NCBI RefSeq assembly: GCF_029633865.1
Contig: NC_079214.1
Coordinates: 17,214,753 to 17,278,752, forward strand
Reading direction: 5' to 3'
Length of the DNA stretch: 64,000 nucleotides
Source: Lampris incognitus
Taxonomy: Eukaryota; Chordata; Actinopteri; Lampriformes; Lampridae
A program made the position numbers and the translations under genes. How positions within the stretch are numbered: the stretch's first letter is position 1; the number at the start of each line of letters is the position of its first letter. This document shows positions 24,477-35,910 of the stretch, piece by piece. The notes beneath the pieces were generated by a model. The model was given only the letters and a program-made list of their open reading frames with translations. It searched no databases and was not told the origin of the DNA.

Positions 24477-27400
24477 CTGGAAGACAAAGTGAATGGATAT
24501 TTTCAATGGCATGACTGACTGTGATGTACAGTGCAGCTGATTGTTGTTTCCCCTTGCTTCCTTAAAAGTAATTGCTAGCAAGCTGACCTTAAAAATAAAT
24601 TTGATGCCTTTAGGGCTTAATGTCACCTTGCTTGTAAGAATGCCTAGACCTACCTCCTTGGCTTCATTCTGTAGTCTCATGTTCTCTGCTATGTACTTTA
24701 TGCTGTCAATGGCCTCCCTGACCTCTGGTGAAAGGGGTGACAGGGACATGAGTCCTCCATCCAGAGACTCTGAGCTGGAGCATGGACTTCCTCCTGCACC
24801 AGCCCCTCCAAACCCAGCAGTGCTGCCTCCACTGAGAGCCCCCAAGCTGCCCACTCCTCCACTTCCTCCCCCAGAGTCTGCAGGTAGTTTGGTGGACCTC
24901 TGGTTCCAGCAGCAGCTGCAGTGACCCTCACGGCTCAGAAACCCATAGCCAAGAGCCTTGGCCGAGTCACCACTCAAGTTGTTGAGGTTGGAGAGCTCCG
25001 TGTTAATGATGAGCCTCTGGCGATGGGTCAAGTTGGGCATCATGCCGGAGGCCAAGATCTGAGACTTGTGCTGCTGCTGCAGGGCACCTGAAGAGTGGAA
25101 AGTGCAGGGCCTCGATGGTTGCACCTGGACATTGTCTGCAACTGCAACCCTCTCTGGGTCTCTTTCTGGCCTGGTCATGAACATAACCCTGGGCAGCAGC
25201 CCTAAGAAAACACTCCGCACCCAACAGGGCATCGTGTGGGTCTTTGGTGTGCGGTAGTGAACATTCAGTACAAAGACAGTGATGACAATGGAGAGGGTAA
25301 CAAAGATCATGGTGAAGAGGAGGTACTCCCCAATCAAGGGAATAACCAGTGAGGTAGAGGGGATGGTCTCTGTGATGACTAGCAGGAATACAGTAAGAGA
25401 AAGCAGGACTGAGATGCACAAGGTGACTTTTTCACCACAGTCTGAGGGTAAGTAGAAGACCAGCACTGTCAGGAAGGAGATTAGAAGGCAGGGGATGATC
25501 ATGTTAATGGTGTAGAAGAGAGGCAGGCGCCGAATATACAGAGAGTAGGTGATGTCCGTGTAGATTTCCTCGCAGCAGTTGTACTTGATGTCGTGTTTGT
25601 AACCTGGGGCGTCAATGATCATCCACTCTCCGCTCTCCCAGAAGTCCGTGAGGTTGATAGTTGAGCCGATCAGCACCAGATCGATCTTGGCCTTGTCATA
25701 AGTCCAGGAGCCGAACTTCATCGTACAGTTTTGGTAGTCAAAGGGGAAGTAAGTAACGTCAATTTTGCAGGAACTCTTGAATATGGCTGGGGGGATCCAT
25801 GTTACGTCACCGTTGTAACGAAGAAGGGCCTTAGTTTTATCATCCACCTGGAAGTCTCCAACTGCACTGTGAAATGATAACAGAGAGAGACAGGGTGACA
25901 GAGAGAGAAGCCAAGAATGCAGAATGTGAGGGAGGCAGACAAATGAGTCATTGAAAATTAAATTGAAAGGATATAAAAAAAAATCGACTGTTGTGTCACA
26001 GGGACATTAATCAACAAAGATGGCCTGTGGCCTCGTTGTTTGATTACCATATGCCGTCTTCCTCATATACTCATTATTAAGAATATGTTTAACGTAAATT
26101 AAACATAGACTCACATTTAAAATGCATGTCAGTGGGGATTGGTATGATCTAGCGTCTCACTGTGCAGAAAGCAGTGTAAACAGTGTTCCTATCATTATTA
26201 TAATTGCAGCCTATAATCAATAAAGTTGTCCAGCCAGGGTTTTGAATTTATTTTGGAACTCACTTATTATACAGAACAATGTCTGGCTTCCATATCCTGT
26301 TGGATGGCACTCGGATGAACTCGACGCCTCCAAAATCTTTTGGGTTCCATCGAAGTTTGTAGTCATTCCAGATCTGAAAGAAAAAAACAAAATGACTCTT
26401 AATGTATTAAGGCTCGAAAAAGAGAGAGTAAAAAACAGCATTTTCATGATATTTTTGGGCAAATTTAAAGCACAACCCGATGGAATCACATCTGCAGATG
26501 CTCTCGGTTTTCAATTTGTCGTAGCCATACGGGACAGGTCACTGATAACCAGAACAATTAGACAATAAAAAGAAAATAAATGTTTAAATGTTAAATGGCA
26601 AGGCAATGATTAGCTGCCTATAGTTACCTCCCTTATATTTATGTTTCACTGTGAATGCCATCTTTCTCTTTTAGTTTCTGCACAAAACCTTCATTCCAAC
26701 TCTCTGAGACAAAAGTGCCATTGTGACCCTTATGGTTAAACCCTAGCAAGAATATCTATGGCCTGTCACTTCTACCAAGCGAAAAGCTTCAAAACAAATA
26801 AGTTATCTGGGGGCGTCTGGGTAGCGTAGCGGTCTATTCCGTTGCCTACCAACATGGGGTTCACCGGTTCGAACTCCCGTGTTATCTCCGGCTTGGTCGG
26901 GCGTCCCTACAGACACAATTAGCCATGTCTGCGGGTGGGAAGCTGGTTGTGGGTATGTGTCCTGGTTGCTGCACTAGCGCCTCCTCTGGTCGGTCGGGGC
27001 TCCTGTTCAGGAAAGAGGGAGAACTGGGGGGAATGGCGTGATCCTCCCACGCGCTGCGTCCCCCTGGTGAAACTCCTCACTGTCAGGTGAAAAGAAGCGG
27101 CTGGTGACTCCACATGTATCGGAGGAGGCGTGTGGTAGTCTGCAGCCCTCCCCGGATCGGCAGAGGGGGTGGAGCAGCGACCAGGACGGCTCGGAAGAGT
27201 GGGGTAATTGGACGGATACAACTGACAATTGGGGAGAAAAAGGGGGAAAAAGTCCAAACAAAACAAACCCAAGTTTTTCCAAATGTGCTGCACAGAGCAA
27301 CAATAGGCATAAAAAAGTGTAAAAAAAAAGGGGGGGGGGTATAATTATGACCCAATTGTTTTGCATTAAAATTTCATCTCATTGTTTCGTGGAATGTCAT

Positions 27401-30400
27401 TAAAACAATGCTTGTAATATGTAGTTATACGTCTCCGAGGAGATCCCTCTAGGCCACAAGTTTACAGTGTACATCGTTGGCTCATTGGCCACTATTTCTT
27501 CCCCTCGGTTGGAGGCAGCCATTGATCCCTGTGAGGCTCATAAAACAACCAAAGAAGAGACCCCTCAGAGGGCTGTAAAGATTTCACTTAAATTAGGGAG
27601 CAGAAAGCATCTACAGTTAAGACTGCAGATGCTTGGATGGCCGCTGAGGGGGTTTCTCTGTTGGGGACTCCGGTTACTTTGTCTCTTGGTCATAAAATAG
27701 ATCATCAAACATCTCCTATATAACCTAATTAACATTCACATCAGTCAAGTATGTGACTTTATATTTTCCTACCGTGTTAATTCGACTGGTTGGAAGCGAT
27801 GCTACAGTGGTGCGGTCTTGAATGGCTCAGCGTTTGACCTCAAGTATGATACCGATACCAAATTGACATGGCCGTCTAAATTTACATTTTAATTTACAGG
27901 CGGCATTTGAGACGGTACAGCGTCACTGTGTTTGATTTATAGCTAAGATAAGTTTTATTGAGCTTGCTCAACAAATTATAACTCGACATACAGGTCAGCT
28001 CTATATGTAAAAACGCTCCCTGTATTTAGCTGTCGCGTGGTAGTTCACTTCCTTCTGGTGAACACTTTTAATATGCTCCCAGCCCTGCCATCAAGCACAT
28101 CAATTTCAGAATAAAAATGATTTAAGCAATAATAAACCCGCTATGGTGACAACGCAGCCACCGAACGACTGTGTTTTAGCCGCAGGCCGCAAACTGAAAC
28201 CCCGGATCGGCCCCGTTTTTAGGAAAGAAACGATAATTTGTCCGAGGCGATTGTAGCTCCGGCATGTGTGTGAAAACCGAAGATGCGGGACCCCGAAGGC
28301 CGGTCTGTCCTGCTTCATTTCACTCAGAGTGTGATTGGTACGCCATGCATAATGGCGTCGTGGCAACATGTGGGACCAGCCAGGTGACAAATTCACCAAG
28401 CCGTGCGACAGTGCAAACACGAGGGGGGTTTCCTTCGCAGCCCTTTTACCATGTAATTATGAAATACAGATTAGGTCACTGACACACATAAGTCCCCTTA
28501 TCCCTCCAATTTGTATACACATGATTGTGTTATCGTGGTTGCGCCGTAGGGACCTCTGCCACAGGATGCGTACCAACTGAGGATCACAGTTACTTGGGCA
28601 AGCATGATGTTCCTGGCATAAACCCAGAGATGCCAGGCTGAAATTTTTAAAGGGAACAATTCAAATTTGACAGTGTACTTTAAATGCATTGGATTCAAAT
28701 GAAAGGTAGTACTGGCTGGACCACAGTGATCAGTGTTGTTAAAATGCAGTCCTTAGTCTAGCCCCTTTATGTATGTATGACGGTGGTTGATCCATAGTCG
28801 GTGACCTCGCTGAGCTCCAGTGATGTACGGATGGACGGACGGATACTGGACTCACATGTCTCAGCCACAGATTCGTCTCCATGATTTGGTTCACTTCATC
28901 CTGAGTGCAGAGAGAAGAAGAAGAAGAAAAAAAAAGATGTACAAAAAGTTGGAAAAACACAAACAAACGCTTCATATTTTCAAGTTAGATAAAAGAAAAC
29001 GCTGTCACTGGTCATCGTTTAATCCTCCGTCCGAGGCTGTTGTATGCAAACGGAGCACTTCCTGCCGGCCGGGTCGTACCTCTGCGCTTCCTGGAAAGGA
29101 GCGCTCGGAGAGGAACACCTGAGTCCTCCATGCCTGCGGCACACTACATGACAGCCGGAGCCGGGGGGGCCTCTCTTGCAGCGGGTCACAGCTTTCAGTC
29201 AAATTTGACTTTTACAAACAACTCGGCGGAATAGCTGGGGGAGAGGCGAGGGGGGGTGAGGAGAATCGGTACGGTGGAGGGAGCGTGTTACCTGGAGCGT
29301 GATTGAGCCAATCTCATGACCCAGTGCATAGCATTAACCATTCATGTGGCCCCGGTCTCTTGGCAGGCTGTCCAGGTGCTAGGTGGCCGGTAAGCACAGG
29401 TGGAGAGACTAGAGAGCAGATCTTTGGGTGTGTGTGTTATTTTTTTGGGGGGGGGTGGAGGTGGGGGGTGGGTATGAATTTACAGAGTACCTCAACTGCC
29501 GTATCACAACCAGTGTAATTGGGCATGTGTTTCTGTAGAAATGCCTCTTAGAAACACGTACTGTATACTCATTTTACCAAACGGGTCAGCGTGAGGAGGC
29601 CATTGGGACTACATCCACCGGGCGCGGAGCAGTGATTCACTGGGATGATGACGGACAATTTGACGCGGACAGACACACACACCGGGTGTTGCAGAAATCG
29701 AATCAGTGCCCTTTAGTACATTTGAACTAACTGCCAGGTCGCACCACCGCCGCCTCTCTCTGCCACTTGAAACAGCCCAGAGAGCCGCAGGCACAGCCAA
29801 CAAGCCCCGACCTTGCAGAGGATGGCTGAGCAGACCCGAGTGATGAGCTATTGATGTTTCAGATGAGCTCATACAGCACTGCTGCAGTTACTCCGGGCCG
29901 AGCCAGTTGAATCCCAGTTCGGCGCGGAGAAGAAATAATGGCCATCTATCAGCACCGGGAGCTCCTCAAGTCAGCTGGAGGAGCTGAGTTCAGGGAACCA
30001 TTACAAAGTACCCGTCTATCTCTCTAACATCTTCAGACCTGGACACGTCTTGGACACCGGCCCAGCCGGTCCAAAAAAAAAAAAAAAAAAAAAAAAGACT
30101 ATTTAGGAACATTTTTTCCCCTCTTTTTGCAGACACCGTGCTTTCTAATGACACATTTTACTCTGCTCTTACAATCCTACAAATAGTGTAAATAAAGTTG
30201 ACTGATCTCTTAAAACAAACGCGATTGATAGTTAAATTCCTGTAAGCACAAGCAAGCGTAGGCAAAGAGGAAACGCTGACACGCGTCTTCCTTTTCTCAT
30301 CCCGGTGAAGCACAGGGAATGACGCAACTCTCCACTAAGAACACTGACTCACCTCATGTAAATGACTTTTCATTGTTTCGACACACAGGGCACTTAATTT

Positions 30401-33063
30401 GGTGCATGTAGTTGCCCTCCCTCTCCAAAGCAAGTCATGTATTTTAATTATACACGTACAAGTGCTGTATACTGGTTACACATTACTACTGCTATTGTTG
30501 TAATTATAACGTAGGTATATAAGATAGTATGTAGTAGTGAGGTGGATGGTAGGTGCATATGTAGTGCATACTTCTGGTACATATATATATAATACGTATA
30601 GTGGGAGTATATAGTATTGTGTATGGGCATGATGGGTCATGGAGTTGTGGTATGGTATAATGTATGGGCAATGTAGTATATAAGCAATATGGTATAGTAT
30701 ACGGTCATAGGTTGTTGATTATTCAACCATAATACAACTCTGTATAGTTGTGACATATCTGTTGTGTATATACATGCTTGCCTGTTCTTACGTTTATTTC
30801 TTGTGTTGTCTTTTTTTCTGTGAGTGATGTCTGCAAGTGCAAGAACCTGCTGTGTGCTGGAGTCAAATTCCTCATGTGCATAGGCACACCCGGCCAGTAA
30901 AGTTGATTCTGATTCGGACTCTGATTCCGCTTATCACCATAGAACTGTCTACGTAAAGTGGGCGAGCCATCTCTCTGCTTGACCGATGTCTACTCATCTG
31001 GGCCTCGCCAAAACACGGCAGTAAATCCAGAGTTGCTCGTCTAAGTGGTGGCGATTGAGCGATGCAGACAGCCTAAACAGAGAGGGGAAAGAGCGGGCAA
31101 GTCAGACAGCTGACATGTCCCATCTTCTCTTGGCCAATCAAACCCACACACGGACCCTCTGTCTATGTGTCAGGCTCCCTTTGACAGAGGCTCGGCTTTA
31201 TAAAACTGGGGCAGCGCTGGGCTGGCAGGGAGGATCTCAGGTTTCTTGCATGGTGCCTCAATCACTGCCTTCTCCTCATGTCATTTCGTCATGCCCCATC
31301 ACGAATTGCTGTTGACATTTCTCTTGCTCCTCGATATGAGGAGCAACACATTCGCACACAAGTAGTTTTGTTTTGTTTTTTTCCGCGGGGCTTATTTGGG
31401 CTTTTATTATCATTAATTAATGCGTGCTCTTTTGAGGAAATACTCAAAGGGATCGGCTGTTAGTGCTTCATCTACATATGCGACGCATCGTTTAATCTTC
31501 TTAGGATGTCGCCACTCAGTGAGCAAAGTGAAACACGTTTGATGGTGCAACGTAGCACCCACATAGATGACATATACCACATATGCCACATACATGACAT
31601 ATACCACATATGCCACATACATGACATATGCCACATACATGACATATACCACATATGCCACATACATGACATATACCACACATGCCACATATATTACATA
31701 TACCACATGTACCACGTATACCACATATATCACATATACCACATGTACCACATATATCACATATACCACATGTACCACGTATACCACATAGATCACATAT
31801 ACCACATGTACCACGTATACCACATATATTACATATACCACATATACCACATACATGACATATACTACATAGATTATTTAAACCACATATACTACATACA
31901 TACCACATATACAACACATATTAGATATACCACGTACCACATATACCACATTTACAACGTATACCACATACATGACATATACCACATGTACTGCAGACAC
32001 TAACTGATGGAAGGAGAAGTGAATAAGAACTGGTCTCCATAACACTTAGATACTGTTTACGGGCGACTTGTCTTACCACTTTGACAAGTTGAGACATGGA
32101 CACCTCAAACTGTACGATGACGGGGTCGGACACATTTTCCACCGGCCGTATGTACTGGTTGTAGCTGGAGAATATCACGGAGAAGAGCTTGTGTTCTGCC
32201 TCCGAGCAGGTGCCTCCTGAACCACAGCAGAGAGAAATGTAAAGCATATACCGGTGCAATGTTTTTTGGAGTTAATTTTTTTTGTTTTGCGCTCAAGAGT
32301 TCTGAGTTCCTTGTCTTTTAATATAAATAATAACCTGATCACTCATTTTTTGTTGGCTTTCCTTTCCTCCAATGGCAACAGTCAAGGATTCTGCTTTGTT
32401 TCAGTTTAAGTCACAGATAGGAATAATCACTATTTTGCTTTCACTTTTTTGTAAAACATTTTTTTTACCATCACCATCAAAACAGTGCAGTGTTCATTTG
32501 ATTTATTCTAAAGTTAGATAACCAACACTGTTGGGAAATTTGACTTTGGAAAAAAAAAGCACCAACAAATTCAAGGCGAATGACTACATTCCCAGGAGAT
32601 GTAAAATGAAAATGACTCGCTCTGCTTCAGATGTCAGGGACATGTGGTGCTCTAACACAATGTGCATAAAACCCATTACTCTCAAATTGAGATGAGATAT
32701 CACATGAAATTTAGAAATTCAATGTAGAGATCAAAAAACCTACCCGTAACAACTAACACCCAATAAAAGCCGTTATTTTTGTTGGACCTAAATTGACACT
32801 TAATTATGGATATAAAACCTGGGGGAAAAAAGGCATGTTTAAGTCTCGGGCCAACATTTCTATTGCTTTCTATAATTTTATCACTCGCTTTTCTCCATTT
32901 CAGTTAAAATACAACGTTTTTATTATTACACTAAGCCACACATTACTCATGCACACAGCAGAACACCGTAACGCAACAAGTACCAAGATATCAACTACTC
33001 ACCCGATAGAAAAAAGGGAAGGAGGGAACAGATGGGCAAAATTGGGAGAAATTTGGCTTTCAT
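24348..33063 (-). CDS. chrna3: Neuronal nicotinic acetylcholine receptor subunit alpha-3, complete, six coding exons
   Basis: Ligand-binding subunit of a pentameric acetylcholine-gated cation channel in the plasma membrane, in vertebrates mainly of autonomic ganglia. Coding exons on the minus strand are 33003-33063, 32077-32216, 28856-28900, 26264-26373, 24654-25866 and 24348-24476, total 1698 nt, 565 aa. All splice sites are GT-AG, phases match, and the 45- and 110-nt exons have the sizes usual in this family. Visible parts are a signal peptide (about 1-20), a Cys-loop [15 protein letters not shown] (C152-C166), and the alpha-defining vicinal cysteines in YNCCEE (C216-C217). M1 is about 232-257, M2 266-284, M3 294-318 and M4 530-555. 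The M3-M4 loop holds a Gly/Ser-rich stretch. Sequons lie at N48, N165 and N190. The C-terminal block with [24 protein letters not shown] and [11 protein letters not shown] is alpha3-like rather than alpha6-like. chrnb4 lies upstream on the same strand. Family certain, paralogue assignment strong; exon structure read directly from sequence. Confidence 0.93.
24654..25866 (-). CDS. chrna3: chrna3 coding exon 5 (agonist site, M1-M3, cytoplasmic loop)
   Basis: 1213 nt from acceptor tcacag to donor gtaggt, residues 119-523. Contains the Cys-loop, the YNCC agonist-binding loop, M1 to M3 and most of the intracellular loop. The loop ends in an amphipathic segment [14 protein letters not shown] Gly/Ser-rich run ([10 protein letters not shown] through [10 protein letters not shown]) lies in the middle of the loop; it looks lineage-specific. 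Confidence 0.95.
25867..26263 (-). other. chrna3: chrna3 intron 4
   Basis: 397 nt, gtgagt...cacag. No element seen. Confidence 0.85.
26264..26373 (-). CDS. chrna3: chrna3 coding exon 4 (110 nt)
   Basis: Encodes [16 protein letters not shown] through WKPDIVLYN (residues 83-118) and two bases of Asn119. Acceptor tttcag, donor gtgagt. 110 nt is the conserved family size. It contributes extracellular-domain loops including the WKPD segment. Confidence 0.94.
26374..28855 (-). other. chrna3: chrna3 intron 3
   Basis: 2482 nt. Contains the SINE at 26809-27253; the rest shows nothing recognisable. Confidence 0.85.
26809..27253 (+). mobile_element. tRNA-derived SINE, family B, in chrna3 intron 3
   Basis: Pol III A-box TAGCGTAGCGG and a near-consensus B-box GGTTCGAACTC at the head. 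The body shares AGACACAATTAGCCATGTCT, CACTAGCGCCTCCTCTGGTC and CTCCCCGGATCGGCAGAGGG with the other copies, and the tail is GGGGAGAAAAAGGGGG. Sense strand is opposite to chrna3. Confidence 0.88.
28856..28900 (-). CDS. chrna3: chrna3 coding exon 3 (45 nt)
   Basis: Encodes [15 protein letters not shown], residues 68-82, between acceptor ctcag and donor gtgagt. The 45-nt size is the invariant exon 3 of neuronal nAChR genes and the sequence is nearly that of mammalian alpha3. Confidence 0.94.
30074..30096. repeat. Poly-A run in chrna3 intron 2
   Basis: About 23 A residues, T-rich on the chrna3 strand. Confidence 0.9.
31560..31990. repeat. Minisatellite-like array in chrna3 intron 2
   Basis: Degenerate tandem array built from units such as CATATACCACATATGCCACA, alternating with ACATGTACC variants, over about 430 bp. 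Most frames on both strands lack stops only because of the unit composition. It ends about 87 bp from exon 2. Confidence 0.9.
32077..32216 (-). CDS. chrna3: chrna3 coding exon 2
   Basis: 140 nt, acceptor ttcag, donor gtaaga. Encodes the start of the mature extracellular domain ([30 protein letters not shown]), residues 21-67, with sequon N48-V-S. These blocks are diagnostic for nAChR alpha subunits. Confidence 0.93.
32217..33002 (-). other. chrna3: chrna3 intron 1
   Basis: 786 nt between the signal-peptide exon and exon 2. Nothing recognised. Confidence 0.8.
33003..33063 (-). CDS. chrna3: chrna3 coding exon 1 (start codon, signal peptide)
   Basis: The ATG at 33063-33061 follows GCAGCA, so there is a purine at -3. 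It opens 20 codons, [20 protein letters not shown], plus one base, before the donor gtgagt. The left-over G joins GA of the next exon to give Gly21, so the phase fits exactly. The segment is hydrophobic as expected of a signal peptide. It was found by looking for a phase-1 donor upstream of exon 2, and it is the only good candidate seen. Confidence 0.82.
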
Positions 33064-33570
33064 TGCTGCTCAAAGGGGAAAATAAAAAATTAACCCAGGA
33101 TTATTCCGGCCGACGGATACGGTGAGCAGATAGGAGAAAGTGGTAATGGAGAAAGCGCAGGGAGAGCACAGCTGGCAGGGAGCAGACTGTGTGAGAGAGT
33201 GCAGGCTTAACAGGGAGGGAGGGAGGGAGAGCCAGGCAGGCATCAAGAGTGGACGCAGATGGAGTCAGTGAGCAAACCTAACCCCTTCCAGCAGTAGACT
33301 GGATCCTGCTGTTTTCATCCCAGACTTGCTTTTTGTTCACATGGAATTTAAACATCCCGTGTTTGAATTTCTTCCCTCCGATTTAAGCTGGCAGTTTAGC
33401 ATTCAGGCTTCCGTGGGCTGGTGGGGTGGGTTAGGGTGGGGTTAGGGTTATGGACTTATTTGACCGGTTTTTATATATATTTTACTGATTTCAAAAAAAT
33501 GGGATCAAATCAGTAATAATAATAACAACAATAATATTTTTTTTTGCAGAATTTCTTTTGTATCAGGAGT
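33064..33570 (-). promoter_or_regulatory. Presumed chrna3 leader and proximal promoter
   Basis: Immediately upstream of the chrna3 ATG. Includes a CT-rich tract on the gene strand (around 33215-33232) and TTAGGG-like repeats near 33430-33450. No TATA box or clear initiator; role inferred from position. Confidence 0.35.
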
Positions 33571-33921
33571 ATCTGTTGTGCGTCCTGAAATGCAAATCCT
33601 GTTGGCCCTTTGTACGCTTTAATAGGAGGGGCGCAACAGTCCCCTTTCAAGTCGTGCGAGCAGGGAATCAGCACCCTGGACAGCGCTGCCATGCCCTCCC
33701 GCTACAGCTAACTGCGCGCGTGCGTGTAAGACGCTAAAGTAGCTAAAGTAAAAAGAAGCTAAAGTAGCAGGATGTCAGTATGCGGAAAGTTCTGCCCAAA
33801 ACGAGGGTGGACCAGCGCTGTCCATGGTGCTGATTCCCTGCTCGCATGACTCTATAGGGGACCGATGCGCTCCTGGTGGAAGTGCACAATGGGCCAATAG
33901 GATCTGCATTTCACAACAGAT
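33571..33921. mobile_element. Foldback (long terminal inverted repeat) element upstream of chrna3
   Basis: Left arm 33571-33687 and right arm 33814-33921 are imperfect reverse complements. They share ATCTGTTGTG, GTCCCCT, GCGAGCAGGGAATCAGCACC and GGACAGCGCT. The spacer has a CTAAAGTAGCTAAAGTA direct repeat. About 350 bp, non-coding. It lies about 510-860 bp upstream of the chrna3 ATG. Confidence 0.8.
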
Positions 33922-35745
33922 GGTATATATATATATATGGGCAAAGCTTTGTTGAAAGCACATTATTATAGCACATTATTTCACAGATAACTTTTGACGG
34001 ACTGATATTGCCATAGCTTTTGATCAAGGCACGGTAGTGTTTTGTGTAACTGTCACTACTATTTACATAGCGTTTGTAAGTTCTGGGGTCTCTTTAGTGA
34101 ATAGTCTCCGAGCTTTGCTTGGATTAAAATACCTCCCAAGAAATATTGATGGTTATCCTGTAAATATTCCATATACTAACCATCGGCGGTCACTCGGGGT
34201 CGAGCACACTCCGTATAGGTTATAGTAGGTGCTCTAATAGGGAATCACATGAATGGAAAAGAATTGGGAGAATGTGCAAATCAGTTTGTTCATTTGGATT
34301 GGGTTTATGTCGAACAACCGGCAGTCTGCAGAATCCTGAGCGAGCCCACTCAGCACTTTTTATTGAGCACTAAAAGTTCAGTACTGCATTTATGTCTGTA
34401 TTGTACGTGCATGTTGTTGAAGTGCATATACATCCCCGCAGCCACATGCTTTTAATAAAAGCACAGTATTAAGTAAAGTGAACTGTAAATTGTTTGACTT
34501 TGTGCATCTGTCTTAATGTATAAACAAATAACCTCTTGCGGCGTTGCTCTGTCAGCTCAGGAATAAATTGAATTGCCAGTAGATGGCACTGTATGAAATA
34601 TCTAAGTCTGAAGACTCATGTTTCTTCATCTGATACATTTTCTTTCCATATTTAAGACCCAGTATAGAACTTGGCAAGCACTTGAATAAGTTTTGGGTTT
34701 CAGGCTTCTTTTTTCATTGGAATATTTTAGGACGGAGCCTTTTAAAAAACAATCAGAATCAGTATAATTTCAAAAAAGACTTTTATTGCATCAAAATGTA
34801 ATAAAACATTTTAATAGCCCGACTTCAATTATACATTCAAACCGAACGGTTTTCTGAAATAAATATTCTACTTGGTATATCTTGAGTAAATGTACAGACT
34901 ATGATGACAAATTCAGTCGCTGTGAACGTAAACTGAATAAACACCTTTGGCAAGTTTCCCTACGATTTTAAGACTTTATTGCAGCTTTCAGTATATTTAA
35001 TGAAACTGAAACAGAATGTGATGCTTTGATAAATTCTTATACTTTCAGAACACAACCTATGTCAACAACATGGGAGTAGCGCGGTGACACAAACGACAGG
35101 TAAAACATGTCAAAACAGGCAAATGTCCCTCACATTTCGCCATTATTTGGTTTATTTATCACCCAGCACATCATATTTTGTGGATGGGTACTCTTAACAC
35201 AGAGACAGATGGGTAACAGTCAGTTCTTCAGCCGTCGAGGCAGATGAACTCGGCACACCTATCCTACATTAGCTCTGCTGCAGATGTTCTCTGGAGCTGG
35301 ATAGGGTTGTGTTGCTTCAGTTGCTTTTTACACATTTGCCATTTACCAAAGGCCTGTTATCGCCTGAATCTTTTTTTTTTCCATCAATTTTGCCTGGTTT
35401 GTTTGATTTACCTTCAGACCTGTGCTGTAGTATTTGCATATACTTTCCATATAGTTGTTTTGCCAAACAAGGGCCAAATAGATGGATTTGTCACATTAAA
35501 AAAAAAAAAAAACTAAATGCCAAATGTTTAAACTACCACATCAACATATTTGAAATACACTTATGCATTCAACTTACCAGAGTATTTCTAGTGTGGCAGA
35601 CCCTCTCCATTTGGTACTACAAAGAGCTTGAAGCAAAAATGCCATATTTTTCACAACTACCACCTCAACTCAGTCTGCTTCTAACATACCTTCACATACA
35701 ACCCTTTCTAAGAGCCTAATCCTGACCAGTCCTGCTGGTTGCGGA
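33922..35745. other. Region between chrnb4 stop and chrna3 upstream element
   Basis: Should hold the chrnb4 3' UTR. Minus-strand AATAAA motifs lie at 35151-35156, 34975-34980 and 34782-34787. No gene recognised. Confidence 0.45.
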
Positions 35746-35910
35746 TCAGATGAGAGGGGTCTCTGAGCTGGGCTGCTGAGTGGGGACAATCTGATTCTGA
35801 AACAGTGGCTGGAGGAACAGACCCAGGGTGCCGACGACGCACACGATCACAAAGATCCACAGGAACATACGGTCCACCACCATGGCCACATATTTCCAGT
35901 CCTCAATTAT
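35746..35910 (-). CDS. chrnb4: chrnb4 coding exon 6 (M4 and C-terminus)
   Basis: 165 nt including the stop, acceptor ttgcag. Encodes [20 protein letters not shown] then the rest of M4, [10 protein letters not shown] and a 14-residue extracellular tail ending ETPLI. VVDR is as in beta4; PLFQN is as in beta2. Confidence 0.93.
   Translation of the reverse strand: MIEDWKYVAMVVDRMFLWIFVIVCVVGTLGLFLQPLFQNQIVPTQQPSSETPLI

Larger units (their letters stand above)
28901..32076 (-). other. chrna3: chrna3 intron 2
   Basis: 3176 nt. Contains a fairly GC-rich part (about 29000-29900), a poly-A run and the minisatellite array. No extra exon recognised. Confidence 0.85.

Noticed and set aside
24541-24924. 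127-codon plus-strand frame opposite chrna3 exon 5
   Set aside because: Antisense shadow of the coding exon; Pro-rich wording mirrors the Gly/Ser-rich loop.
31413-32003. Long open frames on both strands over the tandem array
   Set aside because: They result from the stop-poor repeat units; low complexity, no domain, inside a chrna3 intron.
33420-33455. TTAGGG-like runs as an interstitial telomere
   Set aside because: Only a few imperfect units; too short to call.
33510-33692. Minus-strand frame considered as chrna3 exon 1
   Set aside because: It lies in the foldback element, is not hydrophobic, and lacks a donor in the needed phase; 33003-33063 fits.
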